Part shown: positions 49,417-60,998 of the stretch, in pieces
Layout: every line of letters begins with the position of its first letter
Position numbering within the stretch: position 1 is the first letter of the stretch
The notes under the pieces: model-generated
The model's input: the letters and a program-made list of their open reading frames with translations, nothing else
Database searches by the model: none
What the model was told of the DNA's origin: nothing
Program-made: the position numbers and the translations under genes
Source: Pithys albifrons albifrons
Taxonomy: Eukaryota; Chordata; Aves; Passeriformes; Thamnophilidae
Length of the DNA stretch: 64,000 nt
Direction of reading: 5' to 3'
Assembly (NCBI RefSeq): GCF_047495875.1
Contig: NC_092463.1
Span: 25,967,224-26,031,223 of the forward strand

Positions 49417-52400
49417 AATTCCAAGAAAATACATTACCTAGTGCATCACCTAAATTTCAATGCTCTGTATTAACTAAAACTTAATTAATCAAAAATACTC
49501 CACAAAAAGCCAGATAGCAGAAACAGGCACTTTAAGTATGGTTTTAGGCAACTGGTCTCCTCTATCACAACCTGGGATTTTGCAAGCATTATTTCATCTT
49601 CATTGTGCCTGAAGCTTTCCTTCTCCATCATAGTTTGATCCTTTATGCCAAGTCTCTTCAGCTGCAGAAAGCTTTGGTTTGCATTCCAGTTCTGCCACTG
49701 TGTTCTGTCTGCCACTTCTAATCCTCATTTCCATTCTTGCCAGTTAGTCATCTGATCTCTTTGATCCTTTGTAGCAAGCCTTGAACTCCGTTTTTATTCA
49801 GATTAGAATCCAGTGTCAAGAAGTAATGTTTTCTTTTCCCCATGGTTTTGCAACCTCTAGCTTGTTTAAGCTTGCTTATTTCTTCTAAAGTTTTCAATTG
49901 CTTCACTTGGAATTTTCTGTGGTTTCAGACTGTTTCTGACCTGCAGCATTTATGACAACAGTTATCAGCCTCTGCTGACACAATTGCAACTGATGAACAA
50001 CTTCCATGTCTTGTTTTCAGTTCCTAAATGCTGGTTAGGCAGTACAACAGCTGGTGTACAGCACTGGGAGAGCAGTAAATTACCCAACTGTAACAGGAAC
50101 TCCTTGGACTCTCCAGTCTTGTAGGTGTGTAGAATAATGAGGTCTTTCCAGGATTTATGTTCACTATGGCAATGATACACTCTAAAGATCTCCATCGTTG
50201 CACAGAAAGTTCCTGAAAACCCTTCAGGACTTACGGTGGTGTGGGTGGGTGTCCAGGCTGGCTGCAGCATCTCAAAACACATCCATAGGTTAAATGATTA
50301 TTCCATATATGTGCTAGAGTAGATTCTACTACAGATGGTTGACAAACAGAATTCATTCAGCTTATGCACATGAGGATAGTGCTTGACTTTAGCACAGACA
50401 TCTGTGGCTAAAGATGCTGGTGGACAATAGGAACACTTCCTTGATGTGCAATAATGGTCACAAATCCTTAGCCAGAAAGGTCATCTGTAGTATCACTCCA
50501 GGGTCATACAACAGAATTTTCCTCAATATTCCTATCCACAAAGAGGAAAGATTTTTCAATTGAAACCAATGAAAGCAATTAGTTGTGACAGATTACAGAG
50601 GTATGGTCTTATGAAGTGACTCAGCTGGTACAAACATCAATGTTAACTGCTATTTTCTTGTGGATGCACCATTGTTTCTCAATTGGTTTATCAGTATGGA
50701 CAGTGATGTCAGGATGAGTACAAAGGTTCCCTTTGAATATATCACCTAGCAGTGTATTTAACATCTCCATGCAAGGGGCAAGAGAGGATACGGAGTCTTT
50801 AGCTTCAGAGCAATATAATGGTCTTAGTCCTCTTTTTGAAGAAACCTCAATGGAGATTTTTTCAACCAAGTTTGTTTTCTACCAGAGGATCCCTCATGGA
50901 GACTTCAGTGTCATGAGCCTGGGAATTCATCTGACATTACCAGCACAGATGTTGCTAGAATGACATGAGATAGCTAGTGCTAAGGATGTTAAGCCAAGAA
51001 TACCCAAATTTTGAATTTAGAAAGAGGGGCAAACATGCTGAACGCTTCTTCGGGACCTTACTTTCTCTGGGTAGGACAGACTATATCAGTACATCAATCC
51101 CAAAGGTTCAGAATTTGGCATAGAAGACATCATGGTTGCAAAACACTATTGGACAAGGCTGCCAGATAAAGCCTTTAAAAAATATTCATTTCAAATAAGG
51201 AACGAAAAAAAGCTCTTCACACCTTTGAAAAAGGTTTTACAAGTTTTAAGGTTTGCAGAAAGAATGAACTGAGAAGTCATTGGGTTGTATCTGAAGAGTG
51301 CTGGGGAAAAGCCATTAATTCTGTGTTCTTTATAGCCTTGCATGGAGGCATGAAAGTCAGGGTTAATATACATGTTCTAGAAAGACTCTACTGTTCAGAA
51401 GTCTGATTTCTCATACGCAAAGCACACATGTGCCTCCAGATCCATATTGATGAGTACTCAAAGAAGAAAACACATTCCTCAAAAAAGAAAATAAAGTAAA
51501 AAAAAACAAAAAAACTCACGCCAGACAACCTGAAATGATGTTATGCAGCCATGAATATGCTGATTTAAAATGTTGTTAACAAATTTTAAGGACCAACAAG
51601 CTACATAGTTCCTTTAAGCCCAGGTAATGAAGAAGTTAAAGGCAAAGGGTTCATTCTAGGAGTCCTTCTGAATAGACTTGTTCTCCAGGAGTGTTAGTCA
51701 CCTGTTGGTTCTGTAAGTCCAATTATTTGTCCAGTAAATTCCAGTATAACTTTTCCAGACTCTTGTCCCATATATCTGGGAAAGGCTGGAGCATTGGTAC
51801 TGATTCCATGACCTCTTTGCTCTGATGTTCTGACCAGCAATGTATCTATGCACAGATTCTTTACAGTTTTCACAACACACCCAAGACACTGCAGATATAA
51901 ATCCTGAGTGGGAAAGAGATGTTGTGTAAAGTTTTCTTAGTAACTAATCACCCTAAGAACAAATTATCTTTTTTCTCTTGATCTTATCTGTCAGGCATTA
52001 ACTGCTTCCCTGGTTCCCTAGTGTTTTTTCCTAAGCCTCTTTCTCTTACAGATACATTTCGTTCATTTCTTGCCTGTATAGAGCTACTGAGCCCCTTTGT
52101 TGCCATGGTTTCCTTAAAAGTTTCCATGTCTGTCCTCTCCTGTTTTCCAAAATATACAATTCAAAACTTTTTTCAGCCAGGATCTTAACTACTGACACAA
52201 ATCCACCTAAGTTAACCAGAGACATGTATCTTTAACACCATATTGTGTTTTATATGTTTCACTTACCTGTTTGTTAAGATCCAACAGAAAACAATTTTCT
52301 GTTTCCTAAAGCTTTACTTCATTGCAACTCATAAAAAGCATGAAATAAGAAAGAAGCATTCAAAACATAAAGCCTACAAATGTATAAGCCAGCTTCACCC

Positions 52401-52758
52401 AATTCTTAAAATACAGTTTTTCAAACAGCTTGTCTAACCATGGTCTTCCGGTTTCCAATGCTATCTTCACCTCCTCTGGGATCTTCACTCTACTTAACAA
52501 AGGTAAAACATTTTGTCCAGATGATAATTTGTGCCAAAAAAATGCCTGACTCTTAAGGGGAGTCAAAGATGAGGCTAAATAGGAAACAAGGGGTGGAAAG
52601 TTTTTGTTGCTTTTCTTCTGCCTGCTTACAGTACATTCAGCTTCCAGGTCTGGTGGCTTCTGGACCAGGAGGAATAGTCACATTTGCTTGAGTTTCCCTA
52701 TCACTTTATAACACAGATACATATGTGTACACAGAAGCCAAATAGTTTTTCATTCTTA

Positions 52759-52810
52759 AAACAAACAAACAAACAAACCATCAAACCTCAAACAAACAAA
52801 ACCACAAAAG
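52759..52810. repeat. (AAAC)n and A/C-rich tract
   Basis: Four AAAC units followed by irregular CCATCAAACC and CAAACAAACAAAACC. It is one of at least seven A/C-rich tracts in the window. Confidence 0.8.
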
Positions 52811-53221
52811 AACAAACACTCATTTTTTATTTGACTCATACAACCAGAAGTTCCTTCTGATGAGCTGTAAAGAGAAAGCATACGAAATACTAGCATTTTA
52901 GTAGTAACATTCTGGGCAGGGCATCACATACATAGGTAACATAGGTAACAACATCTTCTTTAAGAGTGACTACAAGAAATTCATATTTATTTCTTTCATT
53001 AAACTTTTTAAAACAGGAATCACCACATGAGTAATGGGACAAGGGTTGCGTGCAGAGGTGCTGCTTCGGTGTGGACACCTCTGGCTGTGTGGGCCCCTTC
53101 TGCTCCTCTTTACATTTCCTTTTGATGGCAGTTTAGCCATATGGTCTCATTTTCAGCCTCATTCACCCCTCTGCCAAACCTCTTCTCCTTCACATTGACA
53201 AGTATCCCATAATTTGGGAAG

Positions 53222-53860
53222 GAAAAGCCGAATTGCAGGCGGCGGAGGACGAACGAACTTCTCCACAAGCACTGTAAGGCCGCTGTGAAGAGTCCGGCGG
53301 GGCCGGAGCCAAAGGCGAAGGTGCAGACTTTGGGAGATACTAAAGTCGCGCAAGAGAAATGCCGTGTCTTTGTGCCGCCGCTGGTCCAGGCACCGCCGCC
53401 CCACCCGGCAGCGGCGGGGACACCCGATCCCAATCCCGCTGCCCCGTCCGCCCTCCGCTCCGCGGGGACACCCGCTCCGCTCCCGATCCTGCCGCCCCGG
53501 CCCCGCTCCAGTCCGCGGGCCCTCTCGCACCCGATCCTGCTCCCGCTCTCTCTCCCGCCGCCCTGGCCCCGCTCGGACCCGCGCCCGCCGCTTCTCCCTG
53601 TTCCTCAATGTCCCTTGTGCACGGGCACCACCTGGCGGAAGCGGCGGGCGGCGCTCCTCTCCCTCCCGCGCCGAACGCCCGAGAGCCGGGGAGCCTTGGG
53701 GAGCTGGGGAACGGCGGGGAGGCCCGGGGAGCTGGGGAGCACCAGGGAGCCCCGGGGAGCTGGGGAGCCCCGAGGAGCCCCGCGACCCGGGCTCCGCCAG
53801 CAACACCACCGTCTCCTGCAGTGTCAGGAAATCTGTGGGCGAAACGAATAGGAATGGTCC
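53222..53860. promoter_or_regulatory. CpG island, possible promoter
   Basis: A sharply bounded GC-rich block in otherwise AT-rich, CpG-poor DNA. By hand count there are about 60 CpG in 53281-53820. Several GC boxes of the CCGCCC/GGGCGG type (for example near 53396, 53445, 53490 and 53558) fit an Sp1-type TATA-less promoter. No TATA box and no recognisable first exon is visible, and the direction is unknown. Long open frames occur in both strands (up to 293 codons, minus), but all are Pro/Arg/Gly-rich and overlap each other, as expected of stop-poor GC-rich DNA. The block contains CCCGATCC three times at spacings of 59 and 48 bp and a 28-bp minisatellite, so it may instead be an expanded GC-rich repeat. 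Confidence 0.6.
53695..53778. repeat. 28-bp minisatellite, three copies, G-quadruplex-prone
   Basis: Three 28-bp units (53695, 53723, 53751) share GGGGAGCTGGGGA. With the run at 53688 the plus strand has nine runs of three or four G (53688-53765) separated by loops of 4-7 nt, satisfying the usual G-quadruplex rule more than twice over. It lies inside the CpG island. Confidence 0.85.
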
Positions 53861-53936
53861 TAAAAGGGACACGGCAAAGCATCGCTGGATATGCCAGGGC
53901 TGAGGCAGGAGAAAAGTCCAATTTTGTGGATGTGGG

Positions 53937-54019
53937 GGTTTTTTGTTTTGTTTTCGTTTTGGTGTATTGTTTGGTTGATTGTTGTTTGTTTGGGGTTTTG
54001 CTTTTTTTTTTCTTTTTTT
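53937..54019. repeat. T/G-rich low-complexity tract
   Basis: TTTTTTGTTTTGTTTTCG, then TTTGGGG and a T10CT7 run, immediately beyond the CpG island. On the minus strand it is an A/C-rich tract that could be the remnant of an A-rich tail, but no retroposed body is recognised. Confidence 0.7.
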
Positions 54020-56119
54020 GAAGTGTAATTCCGGGGGCATTCAGTCACAAGATACCGGTTTGTCATAACAGACCAGTGATTCCATCGTCAGGGGGTGCGC
54101 ATGAGAAGTTCCGGGAGCAAAACACAGGGCGCAAGAAGCGAGAGCCGAGCAGTTTCTGTGGTGAGAGCACGAGGGTTCACAATCTCCAAGTCTCAAATAG
54201 CTAGTAAAATAACTAGTTCAGGGACATATTTAAATGCCCGTGTAATCACTCACGCTCACGAAAAACATTCAGGGAAAGATTCTTATCAGAGACGGGTGCT
54301 AAAGTGAAGTATTTTGGAACTGACCACGCAATCACTTTCATCATAGGGGTGCTGAATTCCTATTCCTCTAAGGAACTTGTTTTAAAAGCTGCTCAAACCT
54401 TTTATGCATGAATGTATCCAACAGACCACAGTTATGACACTATTTTATAAACACATACTTTTCACCTCTTTTTTTTTTTATTTGTGCTCTCTACTTTTTC
54501 TCTTAGGAGAAAAAAAAGGTAAAATAAACGATAAAAACTTACCATATGTCTTTGACAAGTCAGAATCTATGGTAACTTGAAGCTCTCTGCTTCAGAACTG
54601 CTGCCTCTGAATTTTAAAATTCTTTATCGCCACAGAAATTGGTATATACTATGGTAGAAGAATAAATCTCAATAGCTGTATAAGAATCTGTATTTATTCA
54701 ATCTCATGTTAGGACATTTCTTTGTCAGACTTCATTTTATAATATGTCAGGTTTAGTATTTCTGGTTCTTTGTTGTTTAAACTTACAAGCAAGAAACTAC
54801 CTTTTTATCCTCCTTCACTAAAAAGTTAGCAGTTTCCTGTGACATCAAATGGAGCACAATAAAAAGAGTAAAAACTCTTGAGTGAAAAATGCTTGGAAAA
54901 AATCTTGAAAAATCATACCTACTCTTGTTTGTAATGTGTGAAATTATTACAAGTATGTTCACTATGAGGACTATTGATAGATGACTCACAATTTAGCTAA
55001 ACTCAATGAACCACATACTGTGCCCATCTCAGTAGGTGACTCATGCATTTTGTATTTCAAGTATCAAATGTTTGCCAAAAACAGTATTTAAAAAAGTAGG
55101 AAAATTGTTCAAAAGGGCTTTTGAATAGGTTGGGACTACCCACAGGCAGCTCTTACTTGTGTTCTGACCACTTACGTAGGTTTTCATGGCACCACTGTAG
55201 TATTCTGCTAGAATGAGGGCTTAGCCACAGCAGCCCCACCTTATGCACTTCATGTTTTTTCTCATGTATATTGTACCCTTTTTAAATATACACACATTAG
55301 AATTTAATGTGGTACTTTAAAGCAGTTGTGTTTTAAAGCAAAAAGACTGCAGAGTAAACATTTTCCCTACAGAGTCACTGCTTCTTAATTTTATACACAT
55401 TCCTTAATTTTCCTAGCACCATGCTTTGCCCTTCTAAATTTAAATGTAAAAAAAGAAAACAGCAATTTCAAAAGAACAATTTAGCTTATTCCTGAATACT
55501 GTATGCTAGTATTTTAAATCAAATAACTCAGTGTAAAGCTGACAGAACTGGGCCCACAAGAAGGAAAAAACTTCCTCCTGGTGTCGACACCTTTTCAGTT
55601 TCAACAGCCTGCAGGGTGACAAGGGAGGCCACTACATGCTGGTGACTTAGGTTAGCTTAGATTTTAGGCAGATTTCCAGCTCACTCGTACAGACTTCAAA
55701 ATGCATCTGGATCTTATTTTTAAGTTTGAACAAGGGTTACCTGATCTCAGAATATCATGTGTTGCATACACACAGCACCCACATGCCTTCTGTGAAGGCA
55801 GAGAATCAGATACCCTCATGGCACATGATGAGAAAGGACCATTTTTTTCATCAAGGCCTGTGAATTCTACCTATTTTTAATTTACAGTGTGTATTTTCTG
55901 GGTGCCTTAGAACAGGTCAAATATTTGGTGGAGTATTTTTACATGTTTGATTTCTCCTTTAATTGGTATCAAACAGTGCGATTTCATTACTGACCATCTC
56001 TGCATCTTCTCTGCCAACATTCCTTTGGCACTTTCCCTGATGAGCTGACAGTTTCACTGAGTCTCTTCTGATCTCTGGAAGAAGCCAATATAGTGTCATT
56101 CAAAAAGTGATAAAGTTCT
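54020..56119. other. Unassigned sequence, 54.0-56.1 kb
   Basis: AT-rich with no gene or repeat family recognised. The first 300 bases keep a few CpG (for example near 54100 and 54240) and may be the fading edge of the CpG island. Confidence 0.55.
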
Positions 56120-56124
56120 TAGTA

Positions 56125-56490
56125 TCATAGGATGAATTGAGTTGGAAGGGCCCTTAAAGATCATTGAGTTTCAAAACCCCTGTCACGAGCAGGGACACCT
56201 TCCATTAGCACAGATTGCCCCAGGCCCAATCCAGCCTGGCCCTGAACACTTTTGGGAATGTGAGGCATCCAACGTGACCTTGAACACTTCTAGGAATGAG
56301 GCATCCCCAATTTCTCTGTGCAACCTGTTCTACTATCTCACCACCCTTACAGCAAAGAATTTTTTTCTAATATATAATCTAAACCTATCCTCTTTCAATT
56401 TAAAGCCATTATCCCCTTGTCCAATCACCACATGCCCTTGTAAAAAGTCTCTCTCCAGCCTTCTGGGAGAGGTACTGGCAAATTACCAAA
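56125..56490 (-). mobile_element. CR1 LINE fragment, 3' end, 5'-truncated
   Basis: The plus strand starts ATCATAGGATGAATTGAGTTGG, followed by AAGGGCCCTTAAAGATCAT, the reverse complement of the CR1 3' terminus. It continues through CCAGCCTGGCCCTGAACACTT, CAACCTGTTCTACTATCTCACC, CTAATATATAATCTAAACCTA and CCCTTGTCCAATCACCACATG, the standard CR1 distal ORF2/3' segments in order. It ends at CTCTCCAGCCTTCTGGGAGAGG. Stops interrupt the C-terminal RT-ORF reading frame. The copy contains a 38-bp tandem duplication (copies starting at 56243 and 56281). Confidence 0.87.
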
Positions 56491-57375
56491 ACTGATCTCT
56501 TCATATTGACATGGGTGCACATTATGATTCTTGAATGAAATATTAAATTTTAAACAGACAAAATATTTATACTTTGCTGATAATATAAACTTGTCCAATT
56601 GTTCTACATTGGGAGTGAATGCATACACAATATGGAAAAATCTCAAAGAGCATTCAGATTGTATTTTTTAATACTCTAAGGCATTTCTGCACTTGAGAAA
56701 TCATGTTAATTGTTAAATGATGACAGCTGTAACATTAACATTTTTAACAAGGGGCCAGATTATTGCTTTACTATCCATGCATCATGCTAGAAATGCTTTT
56801 TAACATCAGAGACTCAATATTTATCAAGAGAATTTGATTTAATAATAACCAGTATAACAGTACTCCACAGTTTCCATTAGTTTGATTGAATGTTATATCT
56901 GTCTAAGCAAACTAAGCATTAGGCGCTTCTGCGAAAGTCACTTGTCATAGAGAAAAATATAATGCATGAATATTTCATTAGTAGATGAATACCCATCAAA
57001 ACTTTACTTGAAATGCTTGAAAGCACCTACTGAATGCTTGCCAGTTATTTCATAAAACAGAGATGGTAGTAGTGCTGCTGTTGAAACAGGAAAAATCTAT
57101 TAGATCATTTAACATACTAAAACAATTATGGTATAATTATAAGGAACATAATTATATGTTCTTGATGTCTTTAATGGTGCAAGCCTCACTAATTAACATT
57201 AGAAATCCAATCAAAACAAATTATGCTTTAAAATTTAAGGATGAACTTAAAGAGAAAGATCACATTTCCCAAGTCAAACAAATATAATTTTGAATTCCAC
57301 CTGATAATAGGCAAAGTCTTCATATGCATGCTTGCAGTCTCTGTCTCCTGAATTTTAATTAGTGTATTTGGAGAT

Positions 57376-57376
<1 letters not shown>

Positions 57377-57430
<54 letters not shown>
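57377..57430. repeat. (TAGA)n microsatellite
   Basis: About 13.5 perfect TAGA units, each containing AGATAG, a match to the GATA-factor site WGATAR. It is likely length-polymorphic. A minus-strand frame over it reads as repeated Ile-Tyr-Leu-Ser and is an artefact. Confidence 0.95.
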
Positions 57431-58691
57431 TAATGTATATATACACTCACATTACTTACCCTTATTTAAAGTTATAATGTCAGTTTTGCCTGAAATATAA
57501 TCCAAGATATTCTTGTAGCCTTTGGTTTAAAATTTAAAGGAAGATATTCATACTCTTCCCACAATATTTGTGTGTTTTCTGCATATCCCTGGATTGTGCA
57601 TAAATTTAGGGTAAGATTTTGCCTCCAGCTCTACCTTTCATTTATATTTTACACCTCTCTATTGCTTCTCACCTCTCAGAACTATGGGATTGTTTATAAA
57701 ACATAAAACCCACCAGGTCTGGGGGAAAACATTCCATTAATTTAGAAAGTTTAGATATGTCATGCCATGAAGATAACAAAGAAGATCTGCTCAGACATTT
57801 CCCTGTACATACTATTCTTTTTTGAAAACATCTGTTTTGCAGAACTGGAATTAGCCTAATTGCTTCAATCCTGTTGTCATTCTCAGTTTTCCACTGAAAG
57901 GGAATTCTCTGAGGCTTAAGCTGGTTCCAGTCAAAATATACAGGTTCTTTGTTTTGTTCTTTGCAAACAAACATTGGGTTCCATATAAAATATGCATCAA
58001 TGCATCTGTTTATCATTGTGCTTCACAGGAAATATGGATCAGTTTCTTGTAGTCCCTGCATCCCTTCCCACAGGGACTTCCTGTCATTGGTTTGCATTTC
58101 ACAAGGTGGCCAGAGAAGCCCAGCTCTGAGTAGCACAACTAATCAAAGTAAACAGGGCAGGAGTGTTTGAAAACTTTGCAAATATATGGAGTAATAGTTA
58201 ATCCAAATGAAACAAACTTTATTTTTTTAACTTTTTTTAGTATTAAAGTCTTAGGTACAAAACCAAATTTCAAAGTACCTGAATTTCTTGTGGAGTGGAA
58301 ATTCCCTATGTTTGGCTAGCTCTTTTCCTCTTTTCTGCTATTCCTACTCTGTTAAGGCTTTTTTATTTGGTTTATAATCTCATAAATTCCACAGAATACT
58401 TACAGGAAGTCACACTGTGGAGATCAAAAAGAAAAAGAGGTTCAGCTATTGACATTTTATTAAACAGATGAATGTCAGAAACATCACCAACAAAACAAAA
58501 CCAAAATTTTTCATAAAACATACAGCATTCAAATATTATTCAAACCCTTTATATTATATTTTATTTCTACTAGGACTGGACTCTAGCAGAAATACTTCAG
58601 ATACAGTCCTCTCCCTGCTACTGAAAAACTTCAAAATGGCATCATCATTCATAAGAAAAATGAAAACCTGTGAGAAATCTGTATCTCTCTT

Positions 58692-58727
58692 AAAAAACAA
58701 ACAAACAAACAACAAAAACCCCCCCAG
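58692..58727. repeat. (AAAC)n tract ending in a C run
   Basis: A6 followed by CAAACAAACAAACAAC, AAAAA and seven C. It belongs to the same class as the other A/C-rich tracts. Confidence 0.8.
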
Positions 58728-60120
58728 CATGTAGAGAGTAAGCACTGCATGTACACCACTTTCTGTATTTTTGTTTTCCACTCATTTTCTGAAACTAACC
58801 AAAGCAGAACTGTTATCAATTTAAGATTTTGGCCATTTTGTTGCTCTTTTAAGCAGATACACACACTCAAAGGTCTGACCATGAATAATGCTGAGCACTG
58901 AGGGCACAGCCATTTGCCTAAATGTTGGAGACCAGTACTAACTGAGAGACCTTCAGATAGCCCAGGCATCCCAGTGCAGGCAGTGCAGTGCTTGCACCTT
59001 TTGTCAGGGCTGGACCCTCAGCACCTCCTCTAGGACTACATGACTCTTCAAGCAACTGATTCTCACCATGTTCCTCCAGGTCTGCCAAGTTCTAGTCAAA
59101 GAAAGCACCTTTTTGATTAGTGTCACTCCATGTTGCTGGCTGGCTTAGCATTTTGGAGAGCAAACTCCAACACAATGTAAGACATAAAAAATATTAGAAG
59201 AGTTACCATGATTATAGCTTATTTCAGGTTAATCTTAAAAAAAATCTTGGTATTAGGACTACAAGTTTCCAAATCTTTATTGACCACTGACTGTAGATGT
59301 AAGTATATTCCTAGAAACACTGGACTTTATCAGAGTACATCAACTGCAGTAGTGAGCAGTGCCAGTGAAAATGTGTAAATTTTTCACAGAATAATTTCAT
59401 TGGAGTATTTGAATTCTAAGAAGAAAATTCAGACAACTCCTTGCATAATTTGATTAATCAACACCTCCTCAGTGAATAAAGAGTCTCTCATGCTATGAGA
59501 GGTTGAATATATTCAAGAGCTATGCTGGAGAGTAACAGAAAAAAATGACTGAATAACACAGAAACAAACTTGACACATGTCCCACATATAAGATTGCTTT
59601 TTATTTCAGATTCTGTTCCATTCTTCCATTGAACCAAAGACAATGTGGTGTCTTGATCCCTTTAAATATAGCAGGGTAATGCCTTTGGTGTTACAGGATA
59701 AAATATCCCTGTTGTGGTAGGGCTGCCTGGTCTAGTTTAACCCCTCCAACACACAATGTTTCCTGGTGCAGCTGGAGTTGAGTATGGAGAGACCCTGTAT
59801 AGTTCTTCTGTGATAATTTCCACACTACACTACACTTCCTTCTGTAGGCTGAAGTTTTTAAAACAATTTTATTCATACTTTCTTTTCATAAGGTCAGGTG
59901 TGCAATAAAGTAGGTCTGTGTCATTTGGTTTAAGTTGCAAATGTATTAGTGAAAAATGTCAAAAGAAGAAATTTTGGTTTTTTTTTTTTTAATTCAGTGA
60001 GACTTATAATAACATGATTTCCCATGCCTACCATCTTCTTTCCTCTTTTAAAGAACCAATGAAATACCTCTGTGGCACTGGCAAGCATTTTGCTAATATT
60101 TGGAATGGTAGCATGCAGTG

Positions 60121-60141
60121 ATAAATAAATAAATAAATAAT
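60121..60141. repeat. (ATAA)n microsatellite
   Basis: Five ATAA units followed by T. Confidence 0.9.
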
Positions 60142-60973
60142 AGGCAAGTTACATCCATTTAACTTTGAAACAAATTATTACAAAGCAGTTGATTATAAGT
60201 GGAGAGGAGATGCAGAAAGGCAAAATGCTAGTAGTATCAATTGGAGTGAATTAACTGGGGTGTTCCAACACAGTCTCAAGAAATGGATTGACTCTCAGAA
60301 GGAGTTTTAGTGGTATGAAAACTTGCATTGCATTTCTTAAGCACACAGAAAAGCAATCTACCTGATTTTTCTCAAATTATAAAAGCAATCAGATATTTTA
60401 GTTGCTAAGAGGGATGGGGAACCTTAGAAAACACAGGAACTAGAGGAAAAAAAAACACAAAAAAACCAGAAAAACCTTTGCTGTGCACCAGTACATTATC
60501 AAGAAACACACTTATTTCTTATAAATTTTGTCTTGAAAAATAATTTCCCAAAACACATTTGGAAGAAAATAGCCCTCACTGTTCATTTGCTTACTTGGCA
60601 AAGAATGGGAATAGTAATAGAAAAGGCATTTTGGATACCGCACAGGACTCTGACCCAGTTTCTCTTAGGGTTTTTTCCCCTAAACTTTATCTAGCTCTTT
60701 TGGTCATTTAAAAGTCATTGTTAAACAGAAATTCCAATATGTGTACTAATAATTTCAATTTCTTTTTCTCCTTTGCTCACAATCTGTTGCAGCATTATTT
60801 ACAGTGGCTTCACTAACTTTTCTTAATGTCTTTATCCTCAATCACCAAGTCCAGAGGTCTTTGGATGCACAACAATCAGTGGAGGGATTTCTGTGGGTAT
60901 CTGTGGGAGACTTCCACATTTACCGGTCTGAAAGAGTCCAACTTTTCAGGCTTGAAGATATCAAGCTTCCCTG

Positions 60974-60998
60974 CCACCCCCCACCCCCCACCCCCACC
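60974..60998. repeat. (C5-6 A)n tract, G-quadruplex-prone on minus strand
   Basis: CCACCCCCCACCCCCCACCCCCACC. On the minus strand this is three runs of five or six G separated by single T, which can supply four G-tracts for a quadruplex; the plus strand can form an i-motif. Confidence 0.85.

Larger units (their letters stand above)
46770..53219. other. Unassigned sequence, 46.8-53.2 kb
   Basis: No gene or family is recognised. It holds two short inverted repeats (48703, 49397), an A/C-rich tract near 52762, and a minus-strand Cys-containing open frame of 81 codons at 51698-51943 with no identified relatives (see findings). Confidence 0.5.

Noticed and set aside
53159..54040. A 293-codon minus-strand open frame and 179-220-codon plus-strand frames over the GC-rich block
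   Set aside because: They overlap one another in several frames, are Pro/Arg/Gly/Ala-rich low complexity, contain translated minisatellite, and run into the T/G tract. Stop-poor GC-rich DNA explains them.
57228..57446. Minus-strand frame with repeated Ile-Tyr-Leu-Ser
   Set aside because: Direct translation of the (TAGA)n microsatellite.
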